DNA of 64,000 bases, from contig CAZCZU010000008.1 in the NCBI GenBank assembly GCA_964503475.1, positions 7,634 to 71,633 on the forward strand, given 5' to 3'. The position numbers and the translations under genes were made by a program. Of this stretch, positions 52,766-62,764 are shown in pieces. How positions within the stretch are numbered: position 1 is the first letter of the stretch; each line of letters starts with the position of its first letter. Under the pieces are notes generated by a model. That model saw only the letters and a list, made by a program, of their open reading frames with translations, was not told the DNA's origin and searched no databases. This DNA comes from CAZCZU01 sp964503475. Lineage in GTDB: Bacteria; Pseudomonadota; Zetaproteobacteria; Mariprofundales; Mariprofundaceae.

Positions 52766-55588
52766 ATGGACGAGCGCATGATCCGCGTGCAGGGCGCGCG
52801 GGTGCACAACCTGAAGAATGTCAGCCTGGAGATTCCACGCGATCAGCTTGTGGTGATCACCGGTGTTTCGGGTTCCGGTAAGTCCAGCCTCGCTTTTGAC
52901 ACGCTCTATGCCGAAGGGCAGCGCCGTTATGTGGAGTCGCTCTCCGCCTATGCCCGCCAGTTCCTTGGCATGATGGAGCGCCCCGACGTCGATGCCATCG
53001 AGGGGCTTTCGCCGGCCATCTCCATTGAGCAGAAAACCACCAGCCGCAACCCGCGCTCCACCGTCGGCACCATCACCGAGGTCTACGACTACCTGCGTCT
53101 GCTCTTCGCCCGTGTCGGCGAACCGCACTGTTATGGTTGCGGCAAACCGATTACCAGCCAGCCGGCCAGCCAGATCATCGATGCCATGATGGCCCTGGAA
53201 GAGGGGAGCAAGGTGGTGCTGCTCGCCCCCATCGCCCGCGGCCGCAAGGGCGAGTTCCGCCGCGAGCTGGAGAAGGCGGGGCAGGATGGCTTCGTACGCG
53301 TACGCATCGACGGCGAGATGATGCAGCTGGAGGATGCCCCGGCCCTGCAGAAGAACATCAAGCACGATATCGAGCTGGTCGTTGATCGCCTGGTGGTGCG
53401 CGACGGTATCCGCACCCGTATGGCGGACTCCGTTGAAACAGCGCTGCGCTATGGCGAGGGCACGGTGATCGCCGTGATCGGCGATGAGGAGCAGGTCTTC
53501 TCCGAGCGTTTTGCCTGCCCGGACTGCGGCATCTCCTATCCCGATATCGAGCCGCGCCTCTTTTCGTTCAACTCGCCGGTCGGCGCCTGCCCGACCTGTG
53601 ATGGCATCGGCAACCAGACCATCTTCGATCCCGAGCTGGTGATCCCCGATCCGACCCTGTCGCTGAAGCAGGGGGCGATCGAGCCGTGGGCCGGGCGCGA
53701 GACCTTCATGTTCATGCAGACCATCGAGGCGGTGGCCAACCACCTCGGCATCGATATGCATGTACCTTTCAATGATCTGCCCGATTCGGCCCGCAAGGTG
53801 CTGCTCTACGGTTCGGGGCGTCAGAAGATCAAGTTCCACTACAAGACCGGTGCTCAGGATCGGGTGGTCGAGCGACCGTTCGAGGGTGTGATCAACAACC
53901 TCGAACGCCGCTATCGCGAATCGACCTCGGACGATGTGCGCGAGGATCTCTCCCGCTACATCAACAGTGTCGACTGCCCCGATTGCCACGGTTCCAGGCT
54001 TACCCGGGCTGCCCGGCATGTACTGGTCGGCGGTACCGCGTTGCCGGAGGTGACGGCGATGCCGCTGCGCGAGGCACGCGAGTGGGTTGATGGCCTTTCA
54101 CTGAGCAAGCAGCAACAGACCATCGCCGAGAAGGTGCTGGAGGAGATCGGCGCCCGCATCGGCTTCATGATCGAGGTAGGGCTCGACTATCTCAGCCTCA
54201 ACCGCACGGCCGGCACCCTCTCGGGCGGCGAGGCGCAGCGTATTCGCCTGGCTACCCAGATCGGCTCGGCCCTGGTCGGAGTGCTCTACATCCTCGATGA
54301 GCCTTCGATCGGCCTGCACCAGCGCGACAACGATCGCCTGCTGGCCACCCTGCAGCGGCTGCGCGACCTCGGTAACTCGGTGCTGGTGGTCGAGCACGAC
54401 GAGGATGCCATCCGCACCGCCGACTGGATTGTCGATATGGGGCCGCGCGCCGGCGAGCATGGCGGCGAGGTGATCGTGGCCGGTGATCTGGATACCCTGA
54501 TGGCCTGTGAGCAGTCGCTGACCGCCGATTACCTCTCCGGCCGCAAGGCGATTGCCGTACCCAAGCGGCGCGAGGTTGGGGCCGAGCATCCGATGCTGGG
54601 CGTGAAAGGGGCTACGGAGCATAACCTGAAGGGTGTAACAGCCCTGTTCCCGCTGTCGCGTCTCTCCTGTGTCACCGGTGTTTCCGGCTCCGGCAAGTCG
54701 ACGATGACCAACGACACCCTCTACCGCGCCTTCGCCCGCACCAAGCGCGCTATCTCCGAGCGGGTCGGGGCGCACGAGGCGCTGGTCGGCATCGACCAGG
54801 TCGACAAGGTGATCGATATCGACCAGAGCCCGATCGGGCGCACGCCGCGCTCCAATCCGGCCACCTATACCGGCATCTTCACGCCGATCCGCGATCTCTT
54901 CGCGGCCGTGCCCGAGGCCCGCAGCCGCGGCTACAAGCCGGGCCGCTTCTCGTTCAACGTCAAGGGCGGTCGCTGCGAGGCGTGCCAGGGTGACGGCATC
55001 ATCAAGGTGGAGATGCACTTTCTGCCCGATGTCTATGTGCACTGCGAATCGTGCCAGGGCAAGCGCTACAATCGGGAGACACTGGATATCCGCTACAAGG
55101 GCAAGACCATTGCCGAAGTGCTGGAGATGACGGTGGATGAAGCGGCCGAATTCTTCGCGCCGGTGCCGGCCCTGAAGAACAAGCTGGAGACGCTGCAGCA
55201 GGTGGGGCTGGGCTACATTCGCCTTGGCCAGCAGGCGACCACGCTTTCCGGCGGTGAAGCGCAGCGCGTGAAGTTGGCCAAGGAGCTGGCCCGCCGTGTC
55301 ACCGGCGATACGCTCTATATCCTGGATGAGCCGACCACCGGCCTGCACTTCGATGATGTCTCGAAGCTGCTGGAGGTGCTGCACGCGCTGGTGGAGCGTG
55401 GTAACACGGTGATCGTCATCGAGCACAATCTGGACGTGATCAAGACCGCCGACTGGATCGTCGACATGGGCCCGGAGGGCGGCGATCGCGGTGGTGAAGT
55501 GGTCGTGGCCGGTACACCTGAAGATGTAGCCGATTGCGAGGCTTCATGGACAGGGCAATATTTAAGGTCATATTTGAGGAAACCATAA
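52766..55588 (+). CDS. uvrA: UvrABC excinuclease subunit A
   Basis: 940-residue DNA-damage sensor. It has two ABC ATPase modules: Walker [10 protein letters not shown] (~33-41) and GVSGSGKST (~638), with signatures [19 protein letters not shown] and [18 protein letters not shown]. Zinc modules are [30 protein letters not shown] (~251-280) and [33 protein letters not shown] (~737-770). ATG 52766 is 4 nt after ggagg and gives [18 protein letters not shown]. The last ~15 codons run into the AT-rich segment that carries the next gene; the tail [14 protein letters not shown] remains family-like. Confidence 0.96.
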   Translation: MDERMIRVQGARVHNLKNVSLEIPRDQLVVITGVSGSGKSSLAFDTLYAEGQRRYVESLSAYARQFLGMMERPDVDAIEGLSPAISIEQKTTSRNPRSTVGTITEVYDYLRLLFARVGEPHCYGCGKPITSQPASQIIDAMMALEEGSKVVLLAPIARGRKGEFRRELEKAGQDGFVRVRIDGEMMQLEDAPALQKNIKHDIELVVDRLVVRDGIRTRMADSVETALRYGEGTVIAVIGDEEQVFSERFACPDCGISYPDIEPRLFSFNSPVGACPTCDGIGNQTIFDPELVIPDPTLSLKQGAIEPWAGRETFMFMQTIEAVANHLGIDMHVPFNDLPDSARKVLLYGSGRQKIKFHYKTGAQDRVVERPFEGVINNLERRYRESTSDDVREDLSRYINSVDCPDCHGSRLTRAARHVLVGGTALPEVTAMPLREAREWVDGLSLSKQQQTIAEKVLEEIGARIGFMIEVGLDYLSLNRTAGTLSGGEAQRIRLATQIGSALVGVLYILDEPSIGLHQRDNDRLLATLQRLRDLGNSVLVVEHDEDAIRTADWIVDMGPRAGEHGGEVIVAGDLDTLMACEQSLTADYLSGRKAIAVPKRREVGAEHPMLGVKGATEHNLKGVTALFPLSRLSCVTGVSGSGKSTMTNDTLYRAFARTKRAISERVGAHEALVGIDQVDKVIDIDQSPIGRTPRSNPATYTGIFTPIRDLFAAVPEARSRGYKPGRFSFNVKGGRCEACQGDGIIKVEMHFLPDVYVHCESCQGKRYNRETLDIRYKGKTIAEVLEMTVDEAAEFFAPVPALKNKLETLQQVGLGYIRLGQQATTLSGGEAQRVKLAKELARRVTGDTLYILDEPTTGLHFDDVSKLLEVLHALVERGNTVIVIEHNLDVIKTADWIVDMGPEGGDRGGEVVVAGTPEDVADCEASWTGQYLRSYLRKP

Positions 55589-55602
55589 AGAGAAGAGGGA
55601 AT

Positions 55603-56328
55603 ATGTTTGATGTAGGCAAGTGGAAAGCAAAGATATTCCATCTGTTAGAGATGTATGAAGACTTATCCGCGGTTCTGAACGATGAAACTGCCAAATCGAT
55701 ATTGGTTGAAAGGTATGGTGTAAAGAAGCTACTGGAGAGCGGTGACTATTCAGGACTAGGTGACGAGATAAAGGAAAAAATAATCAAGGGCTCATTGGAT
55801 AGTATTGAGCAGCAGTTTTCTTTTTCATTGGAATCAGGGGCTTCGTATTTGTCTCGCCAAATAGTCGTTACGCTTCCGTCATATCTTGAGGCAATGTCCG
55901 AAGAATTTTTGGAGCTCCTGTTTGCGAAGTATCCAGATAGAGCAAATCGATATCTTGCAGTGGCTGATAGCGGGGAAAAAGGTTTCGTCGAATTAAACTT
56001 GATAGCAAGAGCTGAAAGCCTGGAACAACTACGTATCCAAATCGCTCGTCACGCAACCTCCAAGGCGATTCGGGGGGCAAAGAAAGATTTATTTCGCAAA
56101 ATGGAAAGCGCGGCTAATGGGCAGATTAATGAGGGCATCAAATCAAAGGTCCTGGATATCCTTCGGACAAGAAATTCAATCGTACATGATGCACATGAGC
56201 CAGAATTGAGTGACGAACAAGTACGGGAATACTGTATGACCGTTTTTGAGTTTGTTGAGGAATTGGGTGAACTGGCGAAAGCGAATGAAATTGAGATGGT
56301 TGACCCTTCTTGCGCTGAGCCGTCATAG
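55603..56328 (+). CDS. HEPN-like protein between uvrA and ssb (AT-rich)
   Basis: 241 residues, mostly helical by composition, no signal peptide. Near the C-terminus, KVLDILRTRNSIVHDAHEPELSDEQVREYCMTVFEFVEELG (~190-230) contains R-N-S-I-V-H. That is the R-x4-H motif of HEPN RNases, placed in the usual helix context of the RiboL-PSP/MAE-type HEPN. Many HEPN proteins act in toxin-antitoxin or anti-phage systems. No antitoxin partner adjoins. Base composition is clearly lower in GC than uvrA and ssb, suggesting acquisition. ATG 55603 follows agaaggg-type purines. Family assignment is moderate. Confidence 0.65.
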   Translation: MFDVGKWKAKIFHLLEMYEDLSAVLNDETAKSILVERYGVKKLLESGDYSGLGDEIKEKIIKGSLDSIEQQFSFSLESGASYLSRQIVVTLPSYLEAMSEEFLELLFAKYPDRANRYLAVADSGEKGFVELNLIARAESLEQLRIQIARHATSKAIRGAKKDLFRKMESAANGQINEGIKSKVLDILRTRNSIVHDAHEPELSDEQVREYCMTVFEFVEELGELAKANEIEMVDPSCAEPS

Positions 56329-56352
56329 TTAGGAAATCGGAGTGGAGCAAAT

Positions 56353-56877
56353 ATGATTAATAAAGTCACATTACTAGGCAATCTGGGCGCGGATCCCGAG
56401 ACCCGCTACACGCAGGATGGCACCTGTGTCTGCAATATCCGTATTGCAACGACGGAACGCTTCAAGGATCGCAACGGCGAGCAGCAGGAGCGCACCGAGT
56501 GGCACCGCGTGGTGCTCTGGGGCCGCCTGGGCGAGATCGCCAACCAGTACCTGAAGAAGGGCTCCCAGGTTTATATCGAGGGCAAGATCGAGACCCGCAA
56601 ATGGCAGGATCGCGATGGCCAGGATCGCTACACGACCGAAATCCGTGCTAACGAGATGAAGATGCTCGGCGGTCGCGGTCAGGGTGGCGGCGACTTTGGC
56701 GGTGGCCAGGGCGGCGGCAACTTCGGTGGCGGCCAGGGTGGCGGCAACAACTTCCAGCAGGGCGGTGGCGGTGGCGGTGCTCCGCGCGGCGGCAATGCCC
56801 CGGCCGGTGGTAACGACCCGTTCGCCGATCAGCCGGATTTCAACGACGTACCGGTCGACGACGATATCCCGTTCTGA
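56353..56877 (+). CDS. ssb: Single-stranded DNA-binding protein
   Basis: 174 residues. The N-terminal OB fold begins [39 protein letters not shown], with [40 protein letters not shown]. Next comes a Gly/Gln-rich disordered linker of repeated [10 protein letters not shown] type (~112-150). The acidic protein-interaction tip ends DDDIPF, exactly as in active SSBs. An ATG with ggag upstream starts it. A strong terminator follows, so it is the last gene of the + strand run. Confidence 0.97.
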   Translation: MINKVTLLGNLGADPETRYTQDGTCVCNIRIATTERFKDRNGEQQERTEWHRVVLWGRLGEIANQYLKKGSQVYIEGKIETRKWQDRDGQDRYTTEIRANEMKMLGGRGQGGGDFGGGQGGGNFGGGQGGGNNFQQGGGGGGAPRGGNAPAGGNDPFADQPDFNDVPVDDDIPF

Positions 56878-56896
56878 GTTTACGAACTGATCAACG

Positions 56897-56930
56897 AAAA
56901 GGGGGAGCCGTTTGGCTCCCCCTTTTTTTT
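56897..56930. terminator. Bidirectional terminator between ssb and darP
   Basis: GGGGGAGCC, loop GTTT, GGCTCCCCC, then eight T on the + strand; four A precede the stem, giving a short U-tract on the opposite strand. The 9-bp stem sits between the ssb stop (56877) and the darP stop (56933), so it can end both convergent transcripts. Confidence 0.93.
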
Positions 56931-56932
56931 GT

Positions 56933-57457
56933 TTATACGCCGATCACTTCGCGCAGCAGCCTGAATAGCTGCCGGGCCGATTTGGGTGGCTTGCCCTGCG
57001 TCTGTTCGCGCTGGGCATTGCGTACCAACTGGCGAATCTGGCGAGCATCGGCAGTGGGGTACTCCTGCATCAGCTCGGTCACGGCCAGATCACCCTCGTT
57101 GACCAGCCGGTCGCGCCAGCGCTCCACCTCGTGGAAGGCTTCATCAAGCTCATCCCGTTTTGCTTCAAGGTTGGCCATGGTCTCCTCGATCGATTCGGTA
57201 TCCATCTTGCGCAGCAGGCCGCCGATAAACTTCAGCTGCCGCTTGCGCGCACCCAGCTTCATCCCCTGCGCCGCCTTGATCGCCTGCAGCAGCTCATCCG
57301 GCAGCTCGAAGCGGGCCAGGTTGGCATCGTTAAGCTCGACCAACTGGCCGCCCAGCTTGGTCAGGGCCTGCACGGCACGCTTGCGCTTGCTGCGCCCGCG
57401 CCCCTCTTCGACGAACTCATCTTCGTCCCACATGGTTTCGGTATCGTAATGGTCCAT
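56933..57457 (-). CDS. darP: DarP (YjgA) ribosome-associated protein
   Basis: 174-residue helical, highly charged protein of the DUF615/YjgA family, which helps large-subunit maturation near the peptidyl-transferase centre. SKRKRAVQALTKLGGQLVELNDANLARFELPDELLQAIKAAQGMKLGARKRQLKFIGGLLRKMD is the diagnostic region, and EYPTADARQIRQLVRNAQREQTQGKPPKSARQLFRLLREV the C-terminal half. The acidic N-terminus (TMWDEDEFVEEG) is also usual. Convergent with ssb. Confidence 0.93.
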   Translation of the reverse strand: MDHYDTETMWDEDEFVEEGRGRSKRKRAVQALTKLGGQLVELNDANLARFELPDELLQAIKAAQGMKLGARKRQLKFIGGLLRKMDTESIEETMANLEAKRDELDEAFHEVERWRDRLVNEGDLAVTELMQEYPTADARQIRQLVRNAQREQTQGKPPKSARQLFRLLREVIGV

Positions 57458-57511
57458 GCACCAACTCTAGCGGTCATGCGAATCGATGGCATTAGCGGAA
57501 GTCGGGTTAGG

Positions 57512-58834
57512 TCAATTTCTCAGTGTGGAGACTTTCCGGTGAATTTCGGCGAATGCAGGGCGCTGTTTCGGGTCTTCAATCAGGCACGTATCCCGCAGAT
57601 GCTGTAACTGCGCGATAGTTGCGTGATGACTGGCTGCATCATCCGGACAAATACGCTGTAGCAACTCTTCCAGCAAGCAGCCAAAGGCACGAACCTCAAT
57701 GCGTTCGATAGCATGGTGCAGTTCCGGCGCCAGGCCGTGGTAGCGGGTCGCCGCCCCGAAATCGCCGAGCAGGCAGTGAGCCTGTTGATTGATCAGGATG
57801 TTGTGGCCGTAGAGATCGCCATGTGCAATGCCCGATGCGTGCAGATGGGCAGCGACGGAGGCGATGGCGCGGGCAATGTTTAGCAACTCGTCCAGGCCGA
57901 ATACGGTCTCTTCGTGGTAATTGTCACGGGTGCATGAATCCAGGCATGGGGGCAGGGCCAGGTTGCGGTAGTCATCCGCAATCAATGCCAGCGCCAGGGC
58001 ACTCTTCTCCTCGGGATGTCCGGTGATCTGTCCGATCACCTCAATCAGGTGATCGTGCCTGCCGGCTGTGATCGCTGCCGCCATCTCGTCTTCGGGCAGG
58101 CCATCACTGGTGATATCATCCTTGAACTCCTTGATGGCAACATCATGCTGATCCTGCCAGCGGGCCTTGGATATGATGCCCGATGCACCCTCTCCAAGCA
58201 TCTTCTCCATGGCGATCTCATCCCAGTGAATCTCGGCAATCGAGTGATCGATATCGTTGTGTCTGGTGCATGGATTGCCGGAAAAAGCCAGCCAGGAGAG
58301 GCGTGGTAGTTCGGTTAGCCATGCGGGAATCTTCTCCAGCCGGTTGGCGGAGATTCTGAGCAGCTCGAGCTTTTCGAGCTGCTGCATCGATTCGGGTAAC
58401 ATGCTGAGCCGGTTGCCTGCCAGCATCAGCTTCTGCAGTTGCCGATGCTCGCCAATTGAATCGGGCAGTCTGGCAATTGCGTTGTCGGTCAGGATCAGCC
58501 AACGGATATCCCGTGGCAGTGCATGAGCGGGAATTTCGCTGATCCGGTTCGATTTGAAGCCGACCATGCCGAGGTGCGGGCATTTTCCGAGCACTTCGGG
58601 AAACAGCTCGAAACGATTCTGCGACAGAAACAGGATGCGCAGTTTGCCAAAGCGATCGAAGTCGGCCGGCAGTCTGTCCAGTTCGTTCCCGCTCAGATCG
58701 AGAATTTCCAGCGAATCGGCGAGGTCAAAAAGTTCGCGCGGGAACTCTGTTAATTCGCAACTCATCCGGATGCGTTTTGTGCCGGCTAACGTACCGTTTT
58801 GTAACCTGGTCTGTAACTCGGAAAGGGTAAGCAT
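57512..58834 (-). CDS. Leucine-rich-repeat protein kinase
   Basis: 440 residues. Residues ~15-205 are about eight LRRs of the LxxLxLSxNxLxxLP type (LEILDLSGNELDRLPADF, LQKLMLAGNRLSMLPESM, LELLRISANRLEKIPAWL). Residues ~215-440 are a compact eukaryote-like kinase. It has the Gly loop MLGEGASGIISKA, Lys in VAIKEFKDD, catalytic loop HGDLYGHNIL (Arg of HRD replaced by Gly), metal-binding DFGAATRY and a short C-lobe. A soluble, probably cytoplasmic kinase; target unknown. A loose N-terminus MLTLSELQTRLQNGTLAGTKRI fits relatives in Pseudomonas and Legionella. Confidence 0.88.
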   Translation of the reverse strand: MLTLSELQTRLQNGTLAGTKRIRMSCELTEFPRELFDLADSLEILDLSGNELDRLPADFDRFGKLRILFLSQNRFELFPEVLGKCPHLGMVGFKSNRISEIPAHALPRDIRWLILTDNAIARLPDSIGEHRQLQKLMLAGNRLSMLPESMQQLEKLELLRISANRLEKIPAWLTELPRLSWLAFSGNPCTRHNDIDHSIAEIHWDEIAMEKMLGEGASGIISKARWQDQHDVAIKEFKDDITSDGLPEDEMAAAITAGRHDHLIEVIGQITGHPEEKSALALALIADDYRNLALPPCLDSCTRDNYHEETVFGLDELLNIARAIASVAAHLHASGIAHGDLYGHNILINQQAHCLLGDFGAATRYHGLAPELHHAIERIEVRAFGCLLEELLQRICPDDAASHHATIAQLQHLRDTCLIEDPKQRPAFAEIHRKVSTLRN

Positions 58835-58934
58835 GAGATCGCCTTGCTGCTGAGCCTGGATATGGGAATAAGTCGCCTTGGTGCAAACGGCGATGATGAC
58901 GTCCCATCAGAACTCCGCCGCCGTATCGATCCAT

Positions 58935-58965
58935 GCTGCGGGCAGGAGAGCCCGCAGCGGATCAA
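58935..58965. repeat. 31-bp dispersed hairpin repeat, copy B
   Basis: Same 31 bp as 52518-52548 (stem CTGCGGGC/GCCCGCAG). It ends one base before the prfC stop codon complement (58966), in the 131-bp gap between prfC and the LRR-kinase gene, both on the - strand. It could limit read-through or stabilise the prfC 3' end, but lacks a T-run. Confidence 0.8.
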
Positions 58966-60558
58966 TCAGATATGTTCTCTGGTTTTGTGGAAGGTGATGT
59001 CCGGCCACTGCTCCTCGGTGTAGCTGAGCTTCCAGGGGCTGGGGGCGAGGTAGGTGAGGAATTCATCCGCATCCTCGGCCAGATTGATCTCGAACTGGCG
59101 CCTGAAGTCGGCCAGTTTCTTTTCGTCCTCGCAGGTGATCCAGCGCGCTACCTGGAAATCGGTGGCTACGTAGTCGGCATCGACGTTGTACTCGTTGCGC
59201 AGGCGCTCGACGGTGACATCGAACTGCAGCACGCCGACGGCGCCGAGGATGTAGTCGCCGCCAAGCAGGGTGCGGAACACCTGCACGGCGCCCTCCTCGG
59301 AGAGCTGGACCAGCCCCTTGTGCAGCTGCTTGCACTTCATCGGATCCTTCAGGCGGATGCGGCGGAAGAGCTCCGGCGCGAAGTTGGGGATGCCGGTGAA
59401 CTTCAGCGGCTCCTTGGTGGTGAAGGTGTCGCCGATCTTGATGGTGCCGTGGTTGTGGATGCCGATGATGTCGCCGGCATAGGCCTCCTCGACATGGGCA
59501 CGATCCTGGGCCATGAAGATGGTGGCATTGGCCAGCTTGATGTTCTTGCCGATACGGTGATGGCGTACCGTCATGCCCTTCTCGAACTTGCCGGAGCAGA
59601 TGCGGAAGAAGGCGATGCGGTCGCGGTGGGCCGGGTCCATGTTCGCCTGGATCTTGAAGGCGAAGGCCGAGAAGCCCTTCTCATCCGGATGGACGGTGCG
59701 CTCCTCCGCTTCACGCGGGCCGGGAGCGGGGGCGAATTCTACGAAGGCATCGAGCAGCTCGCGTACGCCGAAGTTGTTGATGGCGGAGCCGAAGAAGACC
59801 GGGGTCTGGGCGCCGGACAGGAAGTGCTCCATCTCGAAGGGGCTGGCGGCACCCTCCAAGAGCTCGATGTCGGCGCGCAGATCATCCGCCTGGCTGCCGA
59901 GGATCTCGTCCAGCTTGGGATCGTTCAGATCGCTGATGGCCACGGTTTCGAAGTCGCGCGTTTCGGCGCCGGCGGTGAACAGGTTCAGCTCTTTTTTGTA
60001 GAGGTTGTAGACACCCTTGAAGGCCTTGCCCATGCCGATCGGCCAGGAGAGTGGCGTGCACTCGATCTGCAGCTTGTCCTCGATCTCGGCCAGGATATCG
60101 AGCGGCTCCAGCCCTTCGCGATCCAGCTTGTTGATGAAGGTGACGATGGGGGTGTTCCGCATGCGGCACACCTCCATCAGCTTCTCGGTCTGCGGCTCCA
60201 CGCCCTTGGCCGAGTCGATCACCATCATGGCCGAATCGACGGCGGTGAGTACGCGATAGGTGTCCTCGGAGAAGTCCTGATGGCCCGGAGTGTCGAGCAG
60301 GTTGATCTCGTATTCCTTGCCGCCGTGCGGGTAGTTGAACTTCATCACTGAGGAGGCGACGGAGATGCCGCGCTCCTGCTCGATCTTCATCCAGTCGGAG
60401 GTGGCATGACGATCCGCCTTGCGCGCCTTGACGGCACCGGCCATCTGGATGGCGCCGCCGAACAGCAGCAGCTTTTCGGTCAGCGTCGTCTTACCGGCAT
60501 CCGGATGCGAAATGATGCCGAATGTGCGTCGTTTGGCGATTTCCTCTTGCAGACTCAT
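58966..60558 (-). CDS. prfC: Peptide chain release factor 3
   Basis: 530-residue translational GTPase that removes RF1/RF2 from the ribosome. G1 is [31 protein letters not shown] (17-47), switch-I region [24 protein letters not shown]3 [30 protein letters not shown]4 [10 protein letters not shown]-terminal domains include [24 protein letters not shown] and [22 protein letters not shown]. The ATG at 60558 (reading leftwards) gives [23 protein letters not shown]; the frame is open further but without homology. Confidence 0.96.
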   Translation of the reverse strand: MSLQEEIAKRRTFGIISHPDAGKTTLTEKLLLFGGAIQMAGAVKARKADRHATSDWMKIEQERGISVASSVMKFNYPHGGKEYEINLLDTPGHQDFSEDTYRVLTAVDSAMMVIDSAKGVEPQTEKLMEVCRMRNTPIVTFINKLDREGLEPLDILAEIEDKLQIECTPLSWPIGMGKAFKGVYNLYKKELNLFTAGAETRDFETVAISDLNDPKLDEILGSQADDLRADIELLEGAASPFEMEHFLSGAQTPVFFGSAINNFGVRELLDAFVEFAPAPGPREAEERTVHPDEKGFSAFAFKIQANMDPAHRDRIAFFRICSGKFEKGMTVRHHRIGKNIKLANATIFMAQDRAHVEEAYAGDIIGIHNHGTIKIGDTFTTKEPLKFTGIPNFAPELFRRIRLKDPMKCKQLHKGLVQLSEEGAVQVFRTLLGGDYILGAVGVLQFDVTVERLRNEYNVDADYVATDFQVARWITCEDEKKLADFRRQFEINLAEDADEFLTYLAPSPWKLSYTEEQWPDITFHKTREHI

Positions 60559-60652
60559 CGTTACCTCATCGGGGACCGGCCCCGGCTTTTCCTTAAACGG
60601 CGGGCAGTGTAGCTTTATTGCCGCAAATTCGCGAGAAGGGCAGGGGGATTGC

Positions 60653-61216
60653 ATGGATCTGCGCACGGAGCTGACCACTTACTACCGCTGGCTGCGCCAG
60701 CACGGCTACAACGATTCGCATTCGGGCAACATCTCGGGCCGTGACGGCGACAGCCTGTGGGTGACACCGACCGGAGCCTGTGCCGACACCATCGAGCCGC
60801 AGGACTTCATTCGTTGTGGGGTCGACGGCGCTCTTGGCGAGGGTGCCTCGGGCGATGCGGCTCTGCATGCCGCCGTCTACCGCAACAATGCGGATGCGAA
60901 AGCGGTGATCCACAGCCACTGCCCGCATGCGGTGGCCCTGACCCTGAACGGCGAGGACTTCGTGCCGCCCGACTTCGAAGGGCAGCTCTATTTTCCCGAG
61001 GTGCCGGTGATCACGGTGCCGTATGCCACCTATTTCGAGGAGGCGGCCGACAAGGTGGCCGAGGCGCTGGCCCAGTATCCGATCTGTATCGTGCGCGGCC
61101 ATGGCGTTTACGCCTGGGGCGAGAGCCTGAATCTGGCCTACAAGTGGACCTGCTCGCTGGAGCTTTCGGCCAAAACCGCCTGGATTGCCCGTACGGCCGG
61201 AGTCATCGAGGGCTGA
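60653..61216 (+). CDS. Class II aldolase/adducin-family protein
   Basis: 187 residues. [41 protein letters not shown] is the phosphate-binding part. Zinc ligands occur in [15 protein letters not shown] and [31 protein letters not shown]. Relatives include L-fuculose-1-phosphate and ribulose-5-phosphate 4-epimerase/aldolases and MtnB; the exact substrate is not decidable here. ATG 60653 follows aggggg. It is divergent from prfC, with 94 bp between them and no firm promoter match. Confidence 0.87.
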   Translation: MDLRTELTTYYRWLRQHGYNDSHSGNISGRDGDSLWVTPTGACADTIEPQDFIRCGVDGALGEGASGDAALHAAVYRNNADAKAVIHSHCPHAVALTLNGEDFVPPDFEGQLYFPEVPVITVPYATYFEEAADKVAEALAQYPICIVRGHGVYAWGESLNLAYKWTCSLELSAKTAWIARTAGVIEG

Positions 61217-61217
61217 G

Positions 61218-61598
61218 ATGTTCGAGGTCGTACGCTGGGGACATGTCATCTGTGTGACGATGTCCGGCCTCTTTTTCCTTTATCGCGGTTACCTGCTTTT
61301 CGGGCGCGGATATTCGCTTCAACAGCCCTGGTTGCGGCATACGGCAGATGCGATCGATACCCTGCTGCTGGTCAGCGGTATGACGCTGGCATGGCTTCTT
61401 TCACTGGCGCCATGGGATCATCCCTGGCTTGCGGCCAAACTTTCGGCTCTTTGCCTCTATATCCTGCTCGGTTTTGCTGCTTTCCGCCTGTTAAACGGCA
61501 AGGGGTGGCGAATGGCCGCCTGGTGCGCGGCGATGCTTACGTTTGCGTATATGATTGCCGTGGCCGTGACCCGGAACCCATGGCCGCCATCGGGTTGA
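61218..61598 (+). CDS. SirB2-family inner-membrane protein
   Basis: 126 residues with four hydrophobic helices (VVRWGHVICVTMSGLFFLYRGYLL; AIDTLLLVSGMTLAWLL; LAAKLSALCLYILLGFAAF; AAWCAAMLTFAYMIAVAV) and the family tail VTRNPWPPSG. SirB2 proteins are small membrane proteins of unsettled function, found widely in proteobacteria. ATG 61218 lies one nucleotide after the aldolase stop, so the two are co-translated; the earlier frame opening (61185) overlaps the aldolase and is unlikely. Confidence 0.85.
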   Translation: MFEVVRWGHVICVTMSGLFFLYRGYLLFGRGYSLQQPWLRHTADAIDTLLLVSGMTLAWLLSLAPWDHPWLAAKLSALCLYILLGFAAFRLLNGKGWRMAAWCAAMLTFAYMIAVAVTRNPWPPSG

Positions 61599-61658
61599 CT
61601 TCGTAAGCCAATTTTCCGACGTTATCAGCCATTGATTGATTGTGTTCAGGAGGAGTGC

Positions 61659-62210
61659 ATGGCGCTGGTTGCATCGATTCATGTCAAAGAGGGGCGGCCG
61701 TTGCCCGATATCGCCCTGGCCGATGTCGAAGGGAACAATGTCCGGCTGCAGGAGCAGATGGGAGAGAAGGGTTTGCTGGTGGTTTTTACCTGCAATCATT
61801 GCCCCTATGCCCTGGCGGTATGGCCGCGGCTGATCCGGCATGCTGCCACCCTGCGTGGCATGGGCGTGAACACGGTGGCCATCAATCCCAATATCCATCC
61901 GGATTACCCGGATGACTCCGTGCCGGCCATGAAGGAGAAAATTGGCGAGTGGGGCATCGATTTCCCCTATCTGGCCGATGAGGAGCAGGAGGCCGCACGC
62001 GTGTTCGAGGCGCAGTGTACGCCCGATATTTACCTGTACGACAACAACGGTGTACTTTACTACCACGGTCGTATCGACGATTACTGGAAAGATGAAAGCA
62101 AGGTGACCAGCGAGGAGTTGATGCCGGCGGCCGAGGCTATGGTGGCGGGGCAGCCGGCACCACAGCCGCAGCACCCGACCATCGGCTGTTCAATCAAATG
62201 GAAAGGGTGA
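61659..62210 (+). CDS. AhpC/TSA thioredoxin-like protein
   Basis: 183 residues. PLPDIALADVEGNNVRLQEQMGEKGLLVVFTCNHCPYALAVWPRLIRHAATLRGMGVNTVAINPN has the redox pair Cys45-x-x-Cys48. Next are DFPYLADEEQEAARVFEAQCTPDIYLYDNNGVLYYHGRIDD with cis-Pro context (CTPDIYL) and the tail PTIGCSIKWKG, characteristic of the thioredoxin-family proteins related to resA. No signal peptide, so probably cytoplasmic. ATG 61659 follows a strong aggagg. Confidence 0.88.
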   Translation: MALVASIHVKEGRPLPDIALADVEGNNVRLQEQMGEKGLLVVFTCNHCPYALAVWPRLIRHAATLRGMGVNTVAINPNIHPDYPDDSVPAMKEKIGEWGIDFPYLADEEQEAARVFEAQCTPDIYLYDNNGVLYYHGRIDDYWKDESKVTSEELMPAAEAMVAGQPAPQPQHPTIGCSIKWKG

Positions 62211-62321
62211 TACTGCCTTTGCTGCCAGCGATTGACGGAGGGAGGTCACGGCTTTTGCTTGCATGATGGTCAGGCGGTGATTAATGTTGCAAATGAAATA
62301 TATGTTTAGGGGGAGGAGCAT

Positions 62322-62687
62322 ATGAAGGTGGTACAAACGATGGCCGTGGCCGGCCTGATGCTGGTATCGATGCCGGTGGCACAGGCGGCCGATGCGGCCA
62401 TGGGCGAGAAGATTTTCGAGCAGGTCTGCTCCCATTGTCATAACACGACCGCGGAGGAGAAGATCGGCCCGGGACTGGCCGGCATTACCCAGCGGCGCCC
62501 TGTCGAATGGATCGATAGCTGGCTGAAAAATCCGGGCGAGCTGCTCAAGACCGACGAGTATGCCCAGAAGCTTCGTGAAAATAACAAACTGGGCATGACC
62601 ATGCCCGCCATTCCGGAGATGAAGGATGACGAGAAGCGTGCCAGCATTATCGAATTCCTGAAGACCCTGGAGGCACCTGCATCCTGA
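62322..62687 (+). CDS. Monohaem cytochrome c (first of a tandem pair)
   Basis: 121 residues exported by a signal peptide (MKVVQTMAVAGLMLVSMPVAQAADA). The haem site is CSHCH (36-40) and the distal methionine is probably in LGMTMPAIPEM. IGPGLAGITQRRPVEWIDSWLKNPGELLKTDEYAQKL is a class I cytochrome c core. ATG 62322 follows gggggagg. The 111-bp gap upstream contains no other gene. It shares layout with the next cytochrome, so the two are duplicates and probably periplasmic electron carriers. Confidence 0.92.
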   Translation: MKVVQTMAVAGLMLVSMPVAQAADAAMGEKIFEQVCSHCHNTTAEEKIGPGLAGITQRRPVEWIDSWLKNPGELLKTDEYAQKLRENNKLGMTMPAIPEMKDDEKRASIIEFLKTLEAPAS

Positions 62688-62698
62688 CCCTCCACTCG

Positions 62699-62754
62699 CC
62701 TTGCGGCTGCGTACGGCAGCACTTAAAATGAAGGTGCGGACGTTTGCCGCAAGG
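62699..62754 (+). promoter_or_regulatory. Inverted repeat around the second cytochrome leader
   Basis: CCTTGCGGC (62699-62707) pairs with GCCGCAAGG (62746-62754), a perfect 9-bp stem; between them GCTGC...GCAGC (62706-62720) can form a smaller hairpin. The right arm directly abuts the ggagg Shine-Dalgarno of the next gene, so folding could influence its translation. Confidence 0.45.
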
Positions 62755-62764
62755 GGAGGCTGGA

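Noticed and set aside
58933..60351. 472-codon + strand open frame opposite prfC
   Set aside because: Low-complexity Leu/Gly/Glu-rich translation with no motifs; prfC on the - strand has all GTPase motifs.
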